A DNA stretch of 62,000 nt from Gnetum montanum. Taxonomy: Eukaryota; Streptophyta; Gnetopsida; Gnetales; Gnetaceae. The notes under the pieces were generated by a model. It worked only from the letters and a program-made list of their open reading frames with translations, was not told where the DNA came from and searched no databases. A program made the position numbers and the translations under genes. Numbering within the stretch: position 1 is the stretch's first letter; every line of letters begins with the position of its first letter. Positions 44,961 to 56,816 of the stretch are shown piece by piece. Location of the stretch: NCBI GenBank assembly GCA_015680685.1, contig MNCI01006679.1, positions 4,034 to 66,033 on the forward strand. Direction: 5' to 3'.

Positions 44961-45364
44961 TCATAAGACTAAGAAAAATTGTCCAAACTATTTTTTAGAA
45001 GTGAGAACAAATTTTTCTTGAAAATTGAATTATTTTTCTTTGTGATATTTAACATCTTTGACATCTCATTAGATCCAAGATTTACTTCTTCAAAAGCTTT
45101 ATCATCGAGATTTTGTATATCTTTTTTAATAAAGAAAATTTTCACAAACTCATATTCATAATCAAGTATCCTTTAAGAAACAAAATTTACCTTATATTTT
45201 GACATTGTCTTAGGTATGACTTAACCTTCAAATTCTTGTTTGTTTCTCATGAACTTAAGTACTTGATCATCATATTGAAATACTTGTAAATGTTCTATGT
45301 TATCTTGTTCTTCTTTAATTATTACATACCCATATCCTTCTATCTTTCGCATGTCTAATGTTGA

Positions 45365-45736
45365 AGCTGCTTTTGCTAAGTCATTTGCTATATAATTACC
45401 TTCTCTACCTATATGTTATATTTGGTAGTGCTGAAACTATTCTAACATTTTGAAGACAAGTTGTTTATAAGGTCATAAAAATGATCTTTTCACTATGCGA
45501 TTACCTTTAACTTGTTCATAAACTAATCTCAAATCTCCTTTTATAGTTATTACCTTGATTTATTTTTCAAAAGTTGTTCTAATACCAATACACAAAGCTT
45601 CATATTTGGCCTTGTTATTAGTACAAGGAAATGATAAATGAATCACCTTTAGAATTTTTGGTGAATCATTTCTTACTAAAACTTTCCTAGTCCTTGCACC
45701 TTTAGAATTACATAAGCCATCAAAGTACAATTCCCA
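45365..45736 (-). pseudogene. Element F second RNase H (archaeal-type, aRNH) located upstream of RT
   Basis: KWELYFDGLCNSKGARTRKV, LSFPCTNNKAKYEALCIGIR and, past a TAA, GDLRLVYEQVKGN, PYKQLVFKMLE, REGNYIANDLAKAAS. This matches the additional RNase H of Tat elements (consensus-like WxLYFDGASNxxGAGxG, FxxTNNEAEYEALI, ADxLAxxAS). Asp residues in FDG, GDL and NDLA are present, but the AE Glu is Lys. It is fused in frame downstream of protease in one 226-codon frame (46240-45560). In Tat elements I know of (Ogre, Retand) this domain lies between RNase H and integrase, so its position here is notable. Confidence 0.88.
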
Positions 45737-45899
45737 TTTGTTCTCATCTTTGGATTCTTCTTTTTTGGAACTATAAGTTTCTTGGAGTGTACAAATTTTG
45801 GTTTTAAAAGCCTTTTTAAAAATAATTTTAGCTTTTCCATTTAAAGTAATATTATCAATCATTAAAAGCTCACTATACACATATATTTTATTTGGTTCT

Positions 45900-46240
45900 C
45901 CTTTCCAAGGTAGCCACATGTGCGAATAATCTATTGATATGTAACTTGAGAAATTCTTACTCCAACTTTTACTCAATAAGAGACTATGTGAGTCTAGTGT
46001 ATCTGCCACTTGAATAGTTACTTTACTTTTAACACAAGGTTTAAAAGAAATTTCTAATAGAACATTTGGTAATTGATCCACAATCTTTACTCTACTCTTG
46101 TCCACTTGAATAATCTTTTTATTTGATTTTTCAGGAATCAAACCAAGTTTTTTGCATATAGACAATAGCATTATAGTAGATGTGGCTTTAGAATCAACCA
46201 AAAAATTATGTAGATATTTATCTTTTAACTTCATTGTCAA
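45900..46240 (-). pseudogene. Element F protease remnant
   Basis: NFLVDSKATSTIMLLSICKK carries the retropepsin active site with DSG changed to DSK (Asp about residue 16 of the frame starting at 46240). HSLLLSKSWSKNF aligns with the LLLGRPWIH flap region, and MWLPWKGEPNKIYVYSE is a Tat-type protease C-terminus. It reads on without a stop into the aRNH domain. The Gly loss would impair catalysis. Confidence 0.85.
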
Positions 46241-46498
46241 AAGAAAAGGAGGAGCTTCTTTATCAGGAATACAATCATAACTAGTCTTTTATTATTTAGT
46301 GTTATGAGATACATAACTTAACTCTAATTCTCTAACCCTCTTTTTTCCTTTAATAAACTCTAAAGGCTTTATTTGTTGATCTCCTATTTGTACTAATTGA
46401 TATATGCTAATATTGGCCTTGACATGTTTAAGATCTTCAATTAAATCATATTCTCCATCTCCAATAAAGCTTGGTTTCTTTATCCATTTATTGAAAGA

Positions 46499-47891
46499 TT
46501 AATTTGGAGTACTTTTTTCTACTTGATCCTCTTTATTCTTATTCTTATTTTTCTCTCTTCTACTTGGCTCAAAAGCCTTTCTCTTAGTAAATGGATCAGC
46601 AATGATGTTTGGAAGTCTAGAAGTAGTTAGTCTTTCTTTTGATCTCATATTATATCCATTCTCCTCATTGTTATTACACTCCTCATCTGAGAATATATCT
46701 TCTTTAGAACTTGATAGAAAAGAAGTATCACTAAACCCAAAATTAGAAGATTTGCTTACATAATGAACACTAGATAGCTCATTATTAGATTCAATATCAA
46801 GGAAGTTGGACACAACAAGATCACTATCATCCTTATCTTCTACTAACTTAGTCTCTTGATATTTATTTTTTCTATTTTTCTTTTCTTCCTTGATATTAAC
46901 TCTTGTGAAAGGTTTTTCTAGTTTTACTATTTTATTGGACATATCTTGCAATAATTGTCCCTTTTCGATTTTCTTCTTTCAGGTTCTTACTCTATCTTAA
47001 TATGAGATGAACTTGGTAAAGCTTTAAATTGAGCAAAATCTTACATAGGAATCATAACTTTTTCTTCTCTCTCTTGAGTTGTAACAATCTCTTCATGATT
47101 CAAGTTCAACTATTTTTCTAATTGTATAGCTTCACTAAAGTAGTCATTTAGTATAGTTAAGTTTGGAGTTCTCCTTAACCAGATTGAAATGTTGGGGTTA
47201 ACAACCTTAAGATAAGTTTCTGTAAGCATTTCATCTAATGGGCTATATTGTCTTCTAAAGAGCCCACAAATTCATTGAAATTTGATGTTAAAACCTCCAA
47301 TTGATTCTTTAACTCCTTTCTTAGCTTGTATTAGCCCACAATATAGTTGTTGTTAATCTAGTTGATCATCAAACTGGGCTAAGGAAAGGCTTCTCATATC
47401 ATCCCAATTTTTGATACTATTGGTTGAAATATTTGAATACCAAATGTAAGCCATATTCTTTAGATTTGCTACAAATAATTTGCAAGCTTGATATTAGTGT
47501 TGAACATTTGCATGAGCTAAAGCTAACTCAAACATGTGAATTTATTCTTTAGCTAAGTAAGCTTTTCCAGGAATATAAGGCTTAGGCAAATATTTATAAA
47601 CTACCTTAGGAATATCATTGTTGTTTTGAAATCCTAATGGTGTGACTCTTGGCCAAAGATTTTCCATCTTATTCTTTTGGATTGCTGAACTCTTATATTT
47701 CTTAGGTCTTCTCTTATAACTAAAAAACCAAATAAAAAGGGTGATCTTCTTAATCTTCTAGTCTTTAATCCACTACTTTTTCCAAACTCAAAAACCTTCT
47801 TTTGTTTTTTTGTTGTTGAAGAATCAGTCTTATAATTAAGAACTTCCCTTGAATCTTTGAAATCTTCCAAACTATCAATGTTTTTGATCAT
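46499..47891 (-). pseudogene. Element F gag remnant
   Basis: The N-terminal frame is 47891-47634. The capsid region 47640-46990 shows KLFVANLKNMAYIWYSNIST, SIKNWDDMRSLSLAQF, VKESIGGFNIKFQ and PLDEMLTETYLKVVNPNISI, the Retrotrans_gag pattern (AxxWYxxLxxxSIxxWxxLxxxFxxxF...ESLxxFxxRF). The C-terminal open frame 46951-46499 (150 codons) is acidic then basic and ends just before protease. I see no zinc knuckle, which is not unusual for Tat gag. Stops in the capsid region show decay. Confidence 0.82.
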
Positions 47892-47991
47892 GAATTGAAA
47901 ATAGAATCTAATTTCTTAAGCCTTTATAGTAACAGATAATTGTTCGTATGCTAGGACTTTCAGGCTTATGAACTTAGAGGATAAATTTTTA

Positions 47992-48010
47992 GCCCTCCTT
48001 CTAGCACCAA
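47992..48010 (-). other. Element F primer binding site
   Basis: The minus strand reads TTGGTGCTAGAAGGAGGGC just inside the 5' LTR, close to TTGGCGCTAGAAGGAGGGC that I recall from Tat-type plant elements. tRNA identity not asserted. Confidence 0.72.
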
Positions 48011-48016
48011 AAGAAT

Positions 48017-49966
48017 TGTTAATGACTGTTTACGACATGACCGCCAATGAGTGCCTCAAATAGGATTTAGGTGCTTGCTAGTCTCTGGTAACACCAAGGC
48101 CCAGATACCTCCAAATAGACTTAGTAGTTAAATGTGAGTATGTATTTGTTGTTGTGAATGTTGAAATAGTTGGGTTGTATATAAAATTGTAATCAGCTAT
48201 CATGAAAGAGATTCGACCAACTTTGTAAAATACTGTGTGTTGTTGGAGATTCTTATTTTGTTCAATTAGTTAGTCTATATGGTCCTTATAATACCTACTT
48301 ATAATGAATAAGATTTTGTAAAACCATTTGAGCACAAATCTAACAATATACTCCTAAATTCCACTAGAGAGAGAAAGTTCCATAAGAAAATTAGAAATAC
48401 AGCAAGATTCAATAGAGAGAAAGAAAAGAAAGTAGATTTGTGTAAAAATCTCAAATATTTAAGTAGGGTAAATTAATACGAAAAAAAACTTCACATAAAG
48501 TTATCCCTAATTCAATATATATGAATTGTTCAAATTTTTTAGGCTCAAACAAGTAATTTCTTAAAGACAATCCTACTATACTACCAAAAATTGTTGCCTA
48601 AAACTTTATTTTGGCTAGATAATAACTGTCAAAAATTGCATGCAATAGAGCTTTCAAATATTTGACAATTTTTGATTGAAATACCAAAGGAATATACTTT
48701 AAAAATCAAAATGCTATATTAGTCCTATCAAAATACCAAAGATTGGTTTTAACCCTATAGACTATTGAATTGTTCAACTGGCTTGTCTATAGTAGAGGCT
48801 CTCTTACAACAATCCTAATAGTAGCCTTAAACATTGGATAATGATAAACTTCTCTATGAAGTTGATATTGAGGCTTTCCGACATGAGCTCTTCTATGGTG
48901 AATCTTAATGAGAGTCTATTATTACAGAACAAAGAACTATAAAAGTGATCTAAAAATCCCAAATTTAAATGCTAAGAATGATACTACCTAAACCACTAAC
49001 TAAGTAGTTAAAACAAAATAGGAAAAAATTAACTCACAAGACTAAAACAAAGCAGATGAAGTGATGTCTTTAGCAAGCCATCTTACAAGCAATCTTCAAA
49101 TTTCTTCTTCCCAAAAAGCTTCCTTCTTTCTTTTTAAATTTTTTAGAACTTTGTTGTAGGGAATAAACTTGAGGAAAATAACTTCCCCAAAGTATAGAAG
49201 TTTAATTAATGGTACAAAAATTAAACTCCCAAAATTTTGTGAGAAATATGTTGAACCTTCATAAGTTTTTGATGTTTTTGGATTTTAATCAATTGTATTA
49301 TTTCTATGGGTTGTTTATTTCATTGGATTAATTCTTGTGTACACAGACTCATTTTATCATTGTTTGTAAAGATATGATTACTGGCCATATTCATAGTAAA
49401 TTGTTTTAAAAAATCCTATATGCTTAACAATGTTTCACAGATGTTAGTGATAATGGCCTCCATCTTTAATTTGTCCTTTGCCTCTTCTTTTTCTAGTGTT
49501 TAGAAATGGTTATACATGTAGTCCATCCCATATATCTCACTATATATATTAGGCCTATTTTACTTCACTTCTGCTGTACTTAATTCTTGTTTTCAAAATT
49601 GCACAATGCAGAGGATATAACAACTATTACTGATAGCCCTTTGCTTCTCACTGTTTTAACAAGAATGATTATAACTCACCTTTAAGAAGGTGACTAATTC
49701 TTAATGTTTGAAGAAAATTGCTTTGTAGTATGCTTTGAAAATTTCACTCCATCGATCTAACTCTATCTCATCAATTATCCAAAGAGATCTACCTTAGATA
49801 GATTTTTATGGAACATTGCAAGTAAATCAATCTTTCTATCATCTTTTAATCAATGATTGCCATTATATCATTTTAATCTAATGAATTCTTTTAAATAATA
49901 TTGGTGTTAATAAAAATTTTCAAGCACTACTCCTTTTAAATCATGGAATGGATAAAATGGCTAACA
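48017..49966 (-). repeat. Element F 5' LTR
   Basis: 1950 bp; on the minus strand it starts TGTTAGCCATTTTATCC and ends GTCATTAACA, so the ends are TGTTA...TAACA. It is paired with 39297-41034. Confidence 0.9.
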
Positions 49967-49971
49967 ATAGG

Positions 49972-50412
49972 TAGGTTGAATGACTCTTTGAAGCTAAGCT
50001 GCCATGATTTTGATCCTAGTTTTCTTTATTAAGGAAACTAGTATTGTTTCGGAGGATCTACCTTGATGATATGGGGCTTTAGATTTCTATAAAATTCCAA
50101 GGTCTCCTTTTAGTAGAACCACTCAATAGGGGGTCTAATGAATGCCCCATAACCCATTGCTTCTATTTGTTGGTGGATGGTTACATAAGTATTGTCATAC
50201 CACTTTGTGTAGTTCACTTCAACATAGTATGGGATGATCTTGAGTCTTTTATTTCCAGGCACGTACAAAATGATGAAAAAATTGAACATAGAGAAATTAT
50301 CATCAAATTGTTTGACAAATCTCATACATACCTTTACTTGTTGGTTAGTGGTTGAGGACCCTACCATTTTTAATCCTAGATCTAAGGAAAAAGTATTGAA
50401 AGGGAAAAACAA
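49972..50412 (-). pseudogene. Unrecognised reading frame L, N-terminal part
   Basis: Open from 50412 to 50110 (QQVKVCMRFVKQFDDNFSMF, YVPGNKRLKIIPYYVEVNY, IHQQIEAMGYGAFIRPPIEW). After a TAA it continues KETLEFYRNLKPHIIKVDPP towards the F insertion site. Residue content looks protein-like (Trp, Tyr, Cys, Pro well distributed) rather than random. It resembles no family I can name. It continues at 39296-38710 beyond element F. Confidence 0.45.
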
Positions 50413-52559
50413 GAATCATCCTTAATTCATAAATGACAAGGTTCCCTAACTAAACTAGGTGAGTCTTACTTGTCATTTGGAAGAGGCCATGCTTACATGG
50501 ATGTGGTCCCTAATCGTGGCCCCTACCTAGTTGGAGCTTGGACATGGTACAATGGAATTGTGAGTAAGAAGAAAGAAGCAACTGGATGGGCCCTAGTGCT
50601 ATGCACAAAGTTTGTAGGAATAGAGTTTATTCCATTGGATGATGGCTTTTTATTTTGGAAAAATCACCTTTCAGTTAGGTTATTATTTTTTTACATTTTT
50701 TATCATATTAATATTTATCAAGAGATTGATAAATTTTGGAAACTAAGTCGTTGATAAATTATCAAGATGTTGATGCATATCGATATGCTGAAATCCTAAG
50801 GGTATTCAAATTTCTTGTGTTTCTATAGACATTGATTTTTTTGATATCCCTTGATAGAGTAAACTTTCCTATCAAGGGTATTTGTGCTTTGTAATAAATA
50901 TTGATATAGGCTAAGAAATGAAAAGAATAATTTTATTGATGAGGATTATTAATACAATATTACTTCCTTCTTCTACTCTCTATCATTAGATATTATTTTA
51001 GGGGATAGGAATTCACATATAACTAAGTTAGGAAGGTTCATCTAGGATTATTTGGACTAAAATTTCTCCTCACAAGGTTTACTTCATTGGAAAGATGACT
51101 TACAATCTCAAGGTTTCTACTCTTCCTATGTTTTAAGGATTTAAGATGCATTTCTTTCAATGAATTCATTCCATAACTTGATCTTGGATTAGCTTCCATG
51201 TTGGTTGTATCCTACTATCTTATCTATTTTCTATGGTATAAAGCTAATATTACCCCTCTAATTAATCTAGGATATGTCCTTAACCTAGGTTAATTAGAGT
51301 AATTATTATTATTATGTCATATTATCGTGTAGTCTAGCTAGGAGAATAGACCAAAAGAAAAAGTGCCATGAATTTTATATATTCTCCAATATATATAATG
51401 CATAGGTAAACTTTGATCTTCCAATGGATAGTGTTCACAGTGCTCTGTCATACTAGGGATCTTGAGCACTAATGCCTATGGAAGACATGTTGGGAAACGA
51501 TTGAAGTATCAAAGAGTTTTAATTATCTATGAATAGTATAGTTGGCAGCCCAAGATAATAATGGAGGAATATAATCGAAGGTTAGGAAGTAAAATATAAG
51601 TTAAAAAATGTTTATAAAAGAAAAACAAGGATCAACATTTCATTTGGTATGATGTCACATAAGTGAAGAGACGAAATAAATCGAGTAAGGAAAATATTTA
51701 TAAGTGAAGAAATTCATTAGAGGACCTACTCAGATGAGTCAATCCTTTTCTTAACAATGTTATATCCTAGCTATCCAAAGTAGTGACATCCAAAGTTAGT
51801 ATTAGTGACTGTTGCACCACCCATAATCACTTGGTTTATAGAAGGGGATTCTTGTGGAATGCTTTGAAATGTGAGCATGTAGTAGCACCCCAACTATAAG
51901 GTTCTTGTGGGAGTATGGTTCTACTCATGGTTGAAGGTTCTTATGAGCCCTTCTTTTTTTTAAATAATTTTTCCTCTTTTTTTTTTTCAAAATAAAAATA
52001 TAAACTCAATCTACTTTAATCATGAGGGTGTTTTGGTAGCTATTTTTTTTCATTTTTAAAATTGAATGGATTGCTAAAATGGTGTTGATCTTGTTTCATA
52101 TTAGATGTTGTTATCACCTTAGATACTAGACCTAATATAATATATCATTTCCACCTTGTTGACAATCCAAGTAGGTAACTCATATAATTATACACTTGTA
52201 AGCATTGGCCTAAACTTAGTTATTTTATCCCTAACTTGAGGAACATTAGACATAAGGAAGGTTGTCTTGAAAGAAAAATAGAGTTTATTATGATAATTGA
52301 TTGTGATATATTTGTTTATTATTCTAAGGATCACCCTTAGATGGATTTTGGATTTAAACCTGTCTATCTCAAGGTAGACAGAGTTTTCTCCCTTGCATTC
52401 CAAACATGTTGCTACTGAATTCTTTATAGTCCCAACTAACAATAGGATTTCTTACCACCCTTTACATTTTTGAAGGTAAAAATTGTAGACTATTGGTTAT
52501 CCTTTAATTATTTTTACATTATGGAATAGGGTACTTGCTTAGAATTAGTTCCTATCATT
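50413..52559. other. Mostly unclassified AT-rich interval
   Basis: The only frame of note is 50470-50754 (+): MSFGRGHAYMDVVPNRGPYL start, WTWYNGIVSKKKEATGWALV, 94 codons, lying opposite the upstream side of frame L. I cannot assign it. 50760-51950 is AT-rich with no repeat partner recognised. 51955-52560 probably includes the 3' non-coding part of element G, but I could not place its LTR. Confidence 0.4.
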
Positions 52560-53985
52560 TAACTTCAGTTTGATCATTCTCACCTTTCGGTTCCTCTATA
52601 GGGTAATTAGGATCACTTAATTTTAGTAACTCATCCTCCCTAGGTTCTTCTATTTGATGTTGATGATAATGCTTAATTATTTGGCTATTTACTAGGAGTG
52701 AGTTAGATAGGTCTTCTATGGGTGTAACTAGGACATTGCCATTGCTATGAGGTTGTAATACAAGGTATCAGTCTTCCCACCAAGTTGTTAGTTTCCCTAG
52801 GAATTTATGTAATCTCATGTTATATAATAAGACTTTATATCCTTCTAATAAGTACTTATTTAGTATGTTTTTATCATGCATACACTTCATTTGTTTCTTA
52901 AGTATTCTCTCTTTATTAAGTGCATCCATACGTACCTCCTCAAGTTCATGTAATTGGGTCTTTCTAAAGTCTTTATTTATTTCCTCATTAAAATTTAGTT
53001 GATGTGCCAATCTTAGAGATTGGTATTTTATTTCAATGGGTAATAAACATTGTTTACCATAAACTAATTGATAAGGTAAATATCCTAAGTTTGGTTTGTA
53101 AGTAATTCTATAGGTCCAAGGTGCATATGGTGATTTTCTAGACCAATTTTTGTTTTTAGCACAAATAGTTTTAGCTAATATTTTTAGAATGATTCTATTA
53201 GCATTTTCAACTTGACCATTTGTTTGCATATGATAGGTAGTGGATATCTTATGCTGGATTTCATAAGACTTAAGGAATTTCTTCATTATTTTATTTACAA
53301 AATGGATTCCTTGATTATGAATAATTACTCGTGGGGTTCCAAATCTTGTTAAAATGTGCTCTCTTAGAAAAGCTACAACTACCTTAACATTATTTGTTAG
53401 GTAGCTTTAGCCTCTATCCATTTAGTAACATAATCTATACATACTAAAATATAGTGGCATCCATTGGAAGGTGGAAATGGTCCTAAAAATTCTATACCCC
53501 ATACATCAAAATATTCTATTATTAAGATGGAATTAAGTGGCATTTGTTGTCTCTTTTCAATGTCCCTAAGTGTTGACACTTGTTGCATCCTTGGAAATAT
53601 ATAGTGGGCTAATAGAACCTAATTTGTAAGACCTTTATAGCTATTCTACAACTATCAAAGTGTCCATCTTCAAGGTCATCATGACACATATGTAGGATTT
53701 CTAGCTATTCCTCTTTTGTGATACATCTTCTTGCCACTTCATCCTTACATATTTAATAGAGATATGGTTTAATCAAAACATACCTTGAGACACTTCTTAA
53801 GAATGATTTCTTTTCCTCTTGATTCCATTAAGTTGGTATTTTCATTATGTCTTAGTAATTTGTTATGTCTATGAATGAAGGGCTCATTTTTACTAAAAGG
53901 AGTTTTTCATTAAGGAATTTAGCATTAAACAACACTCTTGTCCTATTTTTCTCTAGAATTTATAGTCTAGAAAGGTAATTTGCCA
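52560..53985 (-). pseudogene. Element G integrase remnant
   Basis: Connector NVVANYLSRL near 53985-53960, zinc domain with EILHMCHDDLEDGHFDSCRI and [10 protein letters not shown] (about 53720-53610), core frame 53588-53397 with [20 protein letters not shown] and [12 protein letters not shown], then FLREHILTRFGTPRVIIHNQ and frame 53286-52768 with TYHMQTNGQVENANRIILKI and NLGYLPYQLVYGKQCLLPIE. First catalytic Asp is Glu (GIEF), second is Asn (HNQG), Glu in VENANR kept. The C-terminal part reads RLHKFLGKLTTWWEDxYLVL. Typical Athila-type integrase, inactive. Confidence 0.9.
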
Positions 53986-53999
53986 CAACATTTGATTAT

Positions 54000-54290
54000 G
54001 AATAATTCCTTCTTTCCATAGTTTGGAAATTTCATCCTTAACAATTTACTTTAATGATGGGTTGATTCGTCTAGGAGGAATTGTAACCAATTTAACATTG
54101 TTTTCCAAATCAATATGATGTTGACATATGTTAGGTGAAATTCCCTAGTGGAGATCCTCATAACTGCATGCAAAGGCCTTGGATTTCCTTTTTAAAATAT
54201 GAATTAATTTAATTTCTTGATCACTAGACTATTTGGAGTTTATTATTAATAGTTTATTTTCATCAAGGAAACTATACTTGAGGGTGTTGG
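54000..54290 (-). pseudogene. Element G truncated RT N-terminus
   Basis: LKYSFLDENKLLIINSK, DQEIKLIHILKRKSKAFA, SPNICQHHIDLENNVKLVTI and PPRRINPSLKxIVKDEISKL match the pre-RT and first RT block of Athila-type elements. Immediately after KEGII the sequence jumps to the post-RNase-H connector. All RT motifs from LPxK to YxDD and the RNase H are absent. Confidence 0.8.
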
Positions 54291-54585
54291 ATAGTTTTCA
54301 AAGTTCTAAAGAGTTGATAATTGGTGGTTTAATAGTATTCCCAACAATTCCTAATCCCAAGTTCAAAATTTGATCTAATAGTTTCTATTGTTCAATAGTG
54401 TAAGCATCCAAGGATACCTTATCAAATTTATTAAGTGTTAATGTTTCACTATCTTCAACCATGGTAGATGTTGGTATTGTAGAAATCATCCTAGCTTCTT
54501 TAATATCTTGATTTATTCTATACTCCTTTGCTTTATTAAATATATTAAGTGTAAAGGTAAGATCAGCAAAGTTTAATTAAAGTGT

Positions 54586-55014
54586 TCATGATCTACAATT
54601 AATTATAGCATCAACTGTTGCCAACAAAGGTCTTCCTAGAATAATGGAAAAATAATCTAGGTTCTTTACTTCTAATATAAAAAAATCCATTGGATATTTC
54701 TCTTTTTCTACTTCTACTAATAAATGCTTCACTACTCTTATAGGTTTAACTATTGAACCATTAACTAAAGAAATTGATATATTTACTACCCTAACATTTG
54801 GTAAGTCTAGCATCTCAGCCATTTCTCATGGCATGATATTAATGTTAGCATCTAAATCTAGTAGGGTAGTGTTGATATTTTTTCCATTAATTCTTATAGG
54901 AATAGTCAGGACTCTTGGATCTTGATATTTTAGAATTTCATAACATTGTATAAGTTCATATGAGTTATCAACTAAGTATACTTGCCTAGGAATCTCTTCC
55001 TTCTTTTTGTACAT
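54586..55014 (-). pseudogene. Element G protease remnant
   Basis: Frames 55014-54826 and 54822-54586 are separated by one stop. YQDPRVLTIPIRINGKNINT leads to LLDLDANINIMP (usual LLDLGASVNLMP; Gly changed to Asp). MLDLPNVRVVNISISLVNGS, DFFILEV and FSIILGRPLLATVDAIINC (ILGRPxLAT flap motif) follow. Complete in length. Confidence 0.88.
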
Positions 55015-55849
55015 AATTCCCTCAAATATTTGGCATAAAATGGTGTATCCTTTACAACCTATTCAAGTGGAATATGTAAATATAATTCTCTAAGCATTTT
55101 TTCAATATGTGCATTAGTGAAAAAATCATCTTACAACCTTTTAGGAAATGGTGGTCAAATTATTTTCCTATTTAAGAATTCTCCTAACCCTTCCTTCATT
55201 GGTTCCTTACCTCCCTCTTATCTAATACATGTGTTTCATGTGCTTGATCCTCCTTGTGTACCTTTGAACTCTATTCTTAAAGTTAACCTTCTTCATATGC
55301 TTAGATTCTATAATCTTCCCACTTCTTGTAGTAATGAATGTAATTGTGCCTTACCTTTTCTTTGATCTATGGGATTTGGTTCAGGTTAAGAAGATAAGTT
55401 ACTTTTAGTTAAGTCCTAGAACCTTCTTCTTGTTTTGGCTACAAATTGTTTATTCTCCTCTATGAAAGCCATTAAACTTTGAGTTAAGTGATCCAGTTGC
55501 TCATTAATAATATTTATAAATGATTTATAATTATTTTCAGAAATTGGTACTAATTTTTGATAAAATGGTCTTGGCTAGAATGGTGAAGGAGTTTGATTTC
55601 TTATTTGTTGTTAAAGCTCTTACCAATTCTTGAATTTTTTCATTACAGTAGACTAGAGTTGAATAAGTTGTGGTGTGATGCTGCATATTTCCACATAAAT
55701 TATAGAATTTCTTTGAAGTAAAATGAGATTTTTCTTAATTAGTCTAGTTAACTCATCAACCTTTCTATTTAATTACTCAATTTGATGGAATACACCTTAC
55801 ATGACATCTAGTTTTGGCCAACATTTGCTTTGATCTAGTAAAGAGTCAA
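55015..55849 (-). other. Element G gag-protease linker
   Basis: Between gag core and protease; reading frames are heavily broken (e.g. ITFITTRSGKIIES near 55375, an Athila-like TRSGK motif that commonly precedes protease). No other domain. Confidence 0.5.
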
Positions 55850-56560
55850 TAATTATTCAACCCTCTTCTAGTGTCACATTTAAAATGTTTCCCCCATAGA
55901 AAAGTCTAAATTTTTTGTTTAATATGGTAACAACCCTTCTATAAAAATTTGAATTAATTAGTGAACTGGAAATCCATGATTGCAAGTTTTTAAGACATAG
56001 GCTCTTAAATCTATCCAAGGTACTTTAGTAATCCTCCTCTTCTTTTTATGTAAAGCTCATAAGCTATTTCCTAAAGGTATATAGCCTATTGTTAGAGAAA
56101 AAGTGTTGAATAAATGTTGCCTTAAATTCATCACATGAGCCTATCTAAGATTGCAAGATATGGAGTCAAAAATCAGCTTTATCTTTTAAGGTAGATTTGA
56201 AAGGTGGTAACATAATTATCATGGTTTTAAATTCTCTAACATGGGTTATAGGATCTTCTTCATTAGTTTCCCTAAAAATAGGTAGTAAATGAGAGTTCTT
56301 TACATCAACATTTCTTCTTGGTGGAAAAACTAATGGTCCTTGGGGAATTGTTGGTGTTCTTTGATTTAATAAATCCCCTAAAGTCTGTCCTTGATAGACT
56401 TGACCCAAAGAAATGTTAGAGTCTATATTACCAAAAGAAAGAGGAATTGAACTTTGTGAGATTAGAGGAGATGTATGTTATGAAGGAGATCCAATTGTAA
56501 AAGAAGAAGTATCCAAGGTTGGATTCACAAAGGGATTTGGTATAGAAACCAAGGTAGCTA
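55850..56560 (-). pseudogene. Element G gag remnant
   Basis: Open frame 56408-56166 contains FPPRRNVDVKNSHLLPIFRE, DPITHVREFKTMIIMLPPFK and STLKDKADF. It continues past stops with GSCDEFKATFIQHFFSNNRL, LMSFT, DRFKSLCLKTCNHGFPVH and IFIEGLLPY. These correspond to the Athila gag capsid blocks (EDPxxHLxxF, LRDKAKxWL, FLxKFF, ERFKxLLxxCPHHG, FYxGL). Confidence 0.82.
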
Positions 56561-56816
56561 TTGAGGTGAGAGAAGTTTAAGAGTTTAATGTGCTTATTGG
56601 CTAAGTAGTTCCTCCCATAGTGGATATATTACTTAATACTTAACTTAAGTTAGGATTTTGGAAAACCAAAATTGTAACTATATTTGTTGTCTATATTCTA
56701 ACATTGAAGGCATTGAAAAGTGGATTAAATGGATATGGATAGATGGTTATCAATATTGTTGTCTATATAAATCAATCTAGCTAATTCAAATTGATAATCA
56801 TAATTTTTGCATTGGC
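56561..56816. other. Boundary region of element G with an inverted repeat
   Basis: Low-complexity AT-rich sequence with repeated GGATATGGATAGATGGTTATCA-like words. The expected G 5' LTR/PBS is not recognisable. Confidence 0.4.

Larger units (their letters stand above)
39297..49966 (-). mobile_element. Element F: Tat-lineage Ty3/gypsy retrotransposon, near full length
   Basis: 10.7 kb, minus orientation: 5' LTR (49966-48017), PBS, gag (47891-46499), protease (46240-45900), archaeal-type RNase H (45736-45365), RT (44960-44150), RNase H (44015-43600), integrase (43400-42410), non-coding 3' region, PPT, 3' LTR (41034-39297). RT, protease and gag motifs are of the Tat (Ogre/Retand-like) lineage. 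All domains contain stops. The position of the second RNase H between protease and RT is unusual. TSDs are not clear (left GTAGA, right ATAGG). It interrupts an unrecognised minus-strand reading frame. Confidence 0.9.
52560..56560 (-). mobile_element. Element G: Athila-like element with RT/RNase H deletion
   Basis: Minus order: gag (56560-55850), protease (55014-54586), beginning of RT (54290-54000), then directly the post-RNase-H connector and integrase (53985-52560). LTRs were not identified. The domain sequences are of the non-chromovirus Athila-like type but different from elements I and A. The missing RT and RNase H indicate an internal deletion, so the copy could not be autonomous even when younger. 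Confidence 0.82.

Noticed and set aside
39292-49971. A 5-bp TSD for element F
   Set aside because: Left GTAGA and right ATAGG match at only three of five bases at the boundaries set by LTR alignment; shifting the boundary gives a better match but spoils the LTR ends.
50470-50754. 94-codon plus frame as a conserved host gene exon
   Set aside because: It reads well at first (WTWYNGIVSKKKEATGWALV), but there is no recognised domain, no splice-supported continuation seen, and it sits in a TE-dense interval; kept only as part of an unclassified region.
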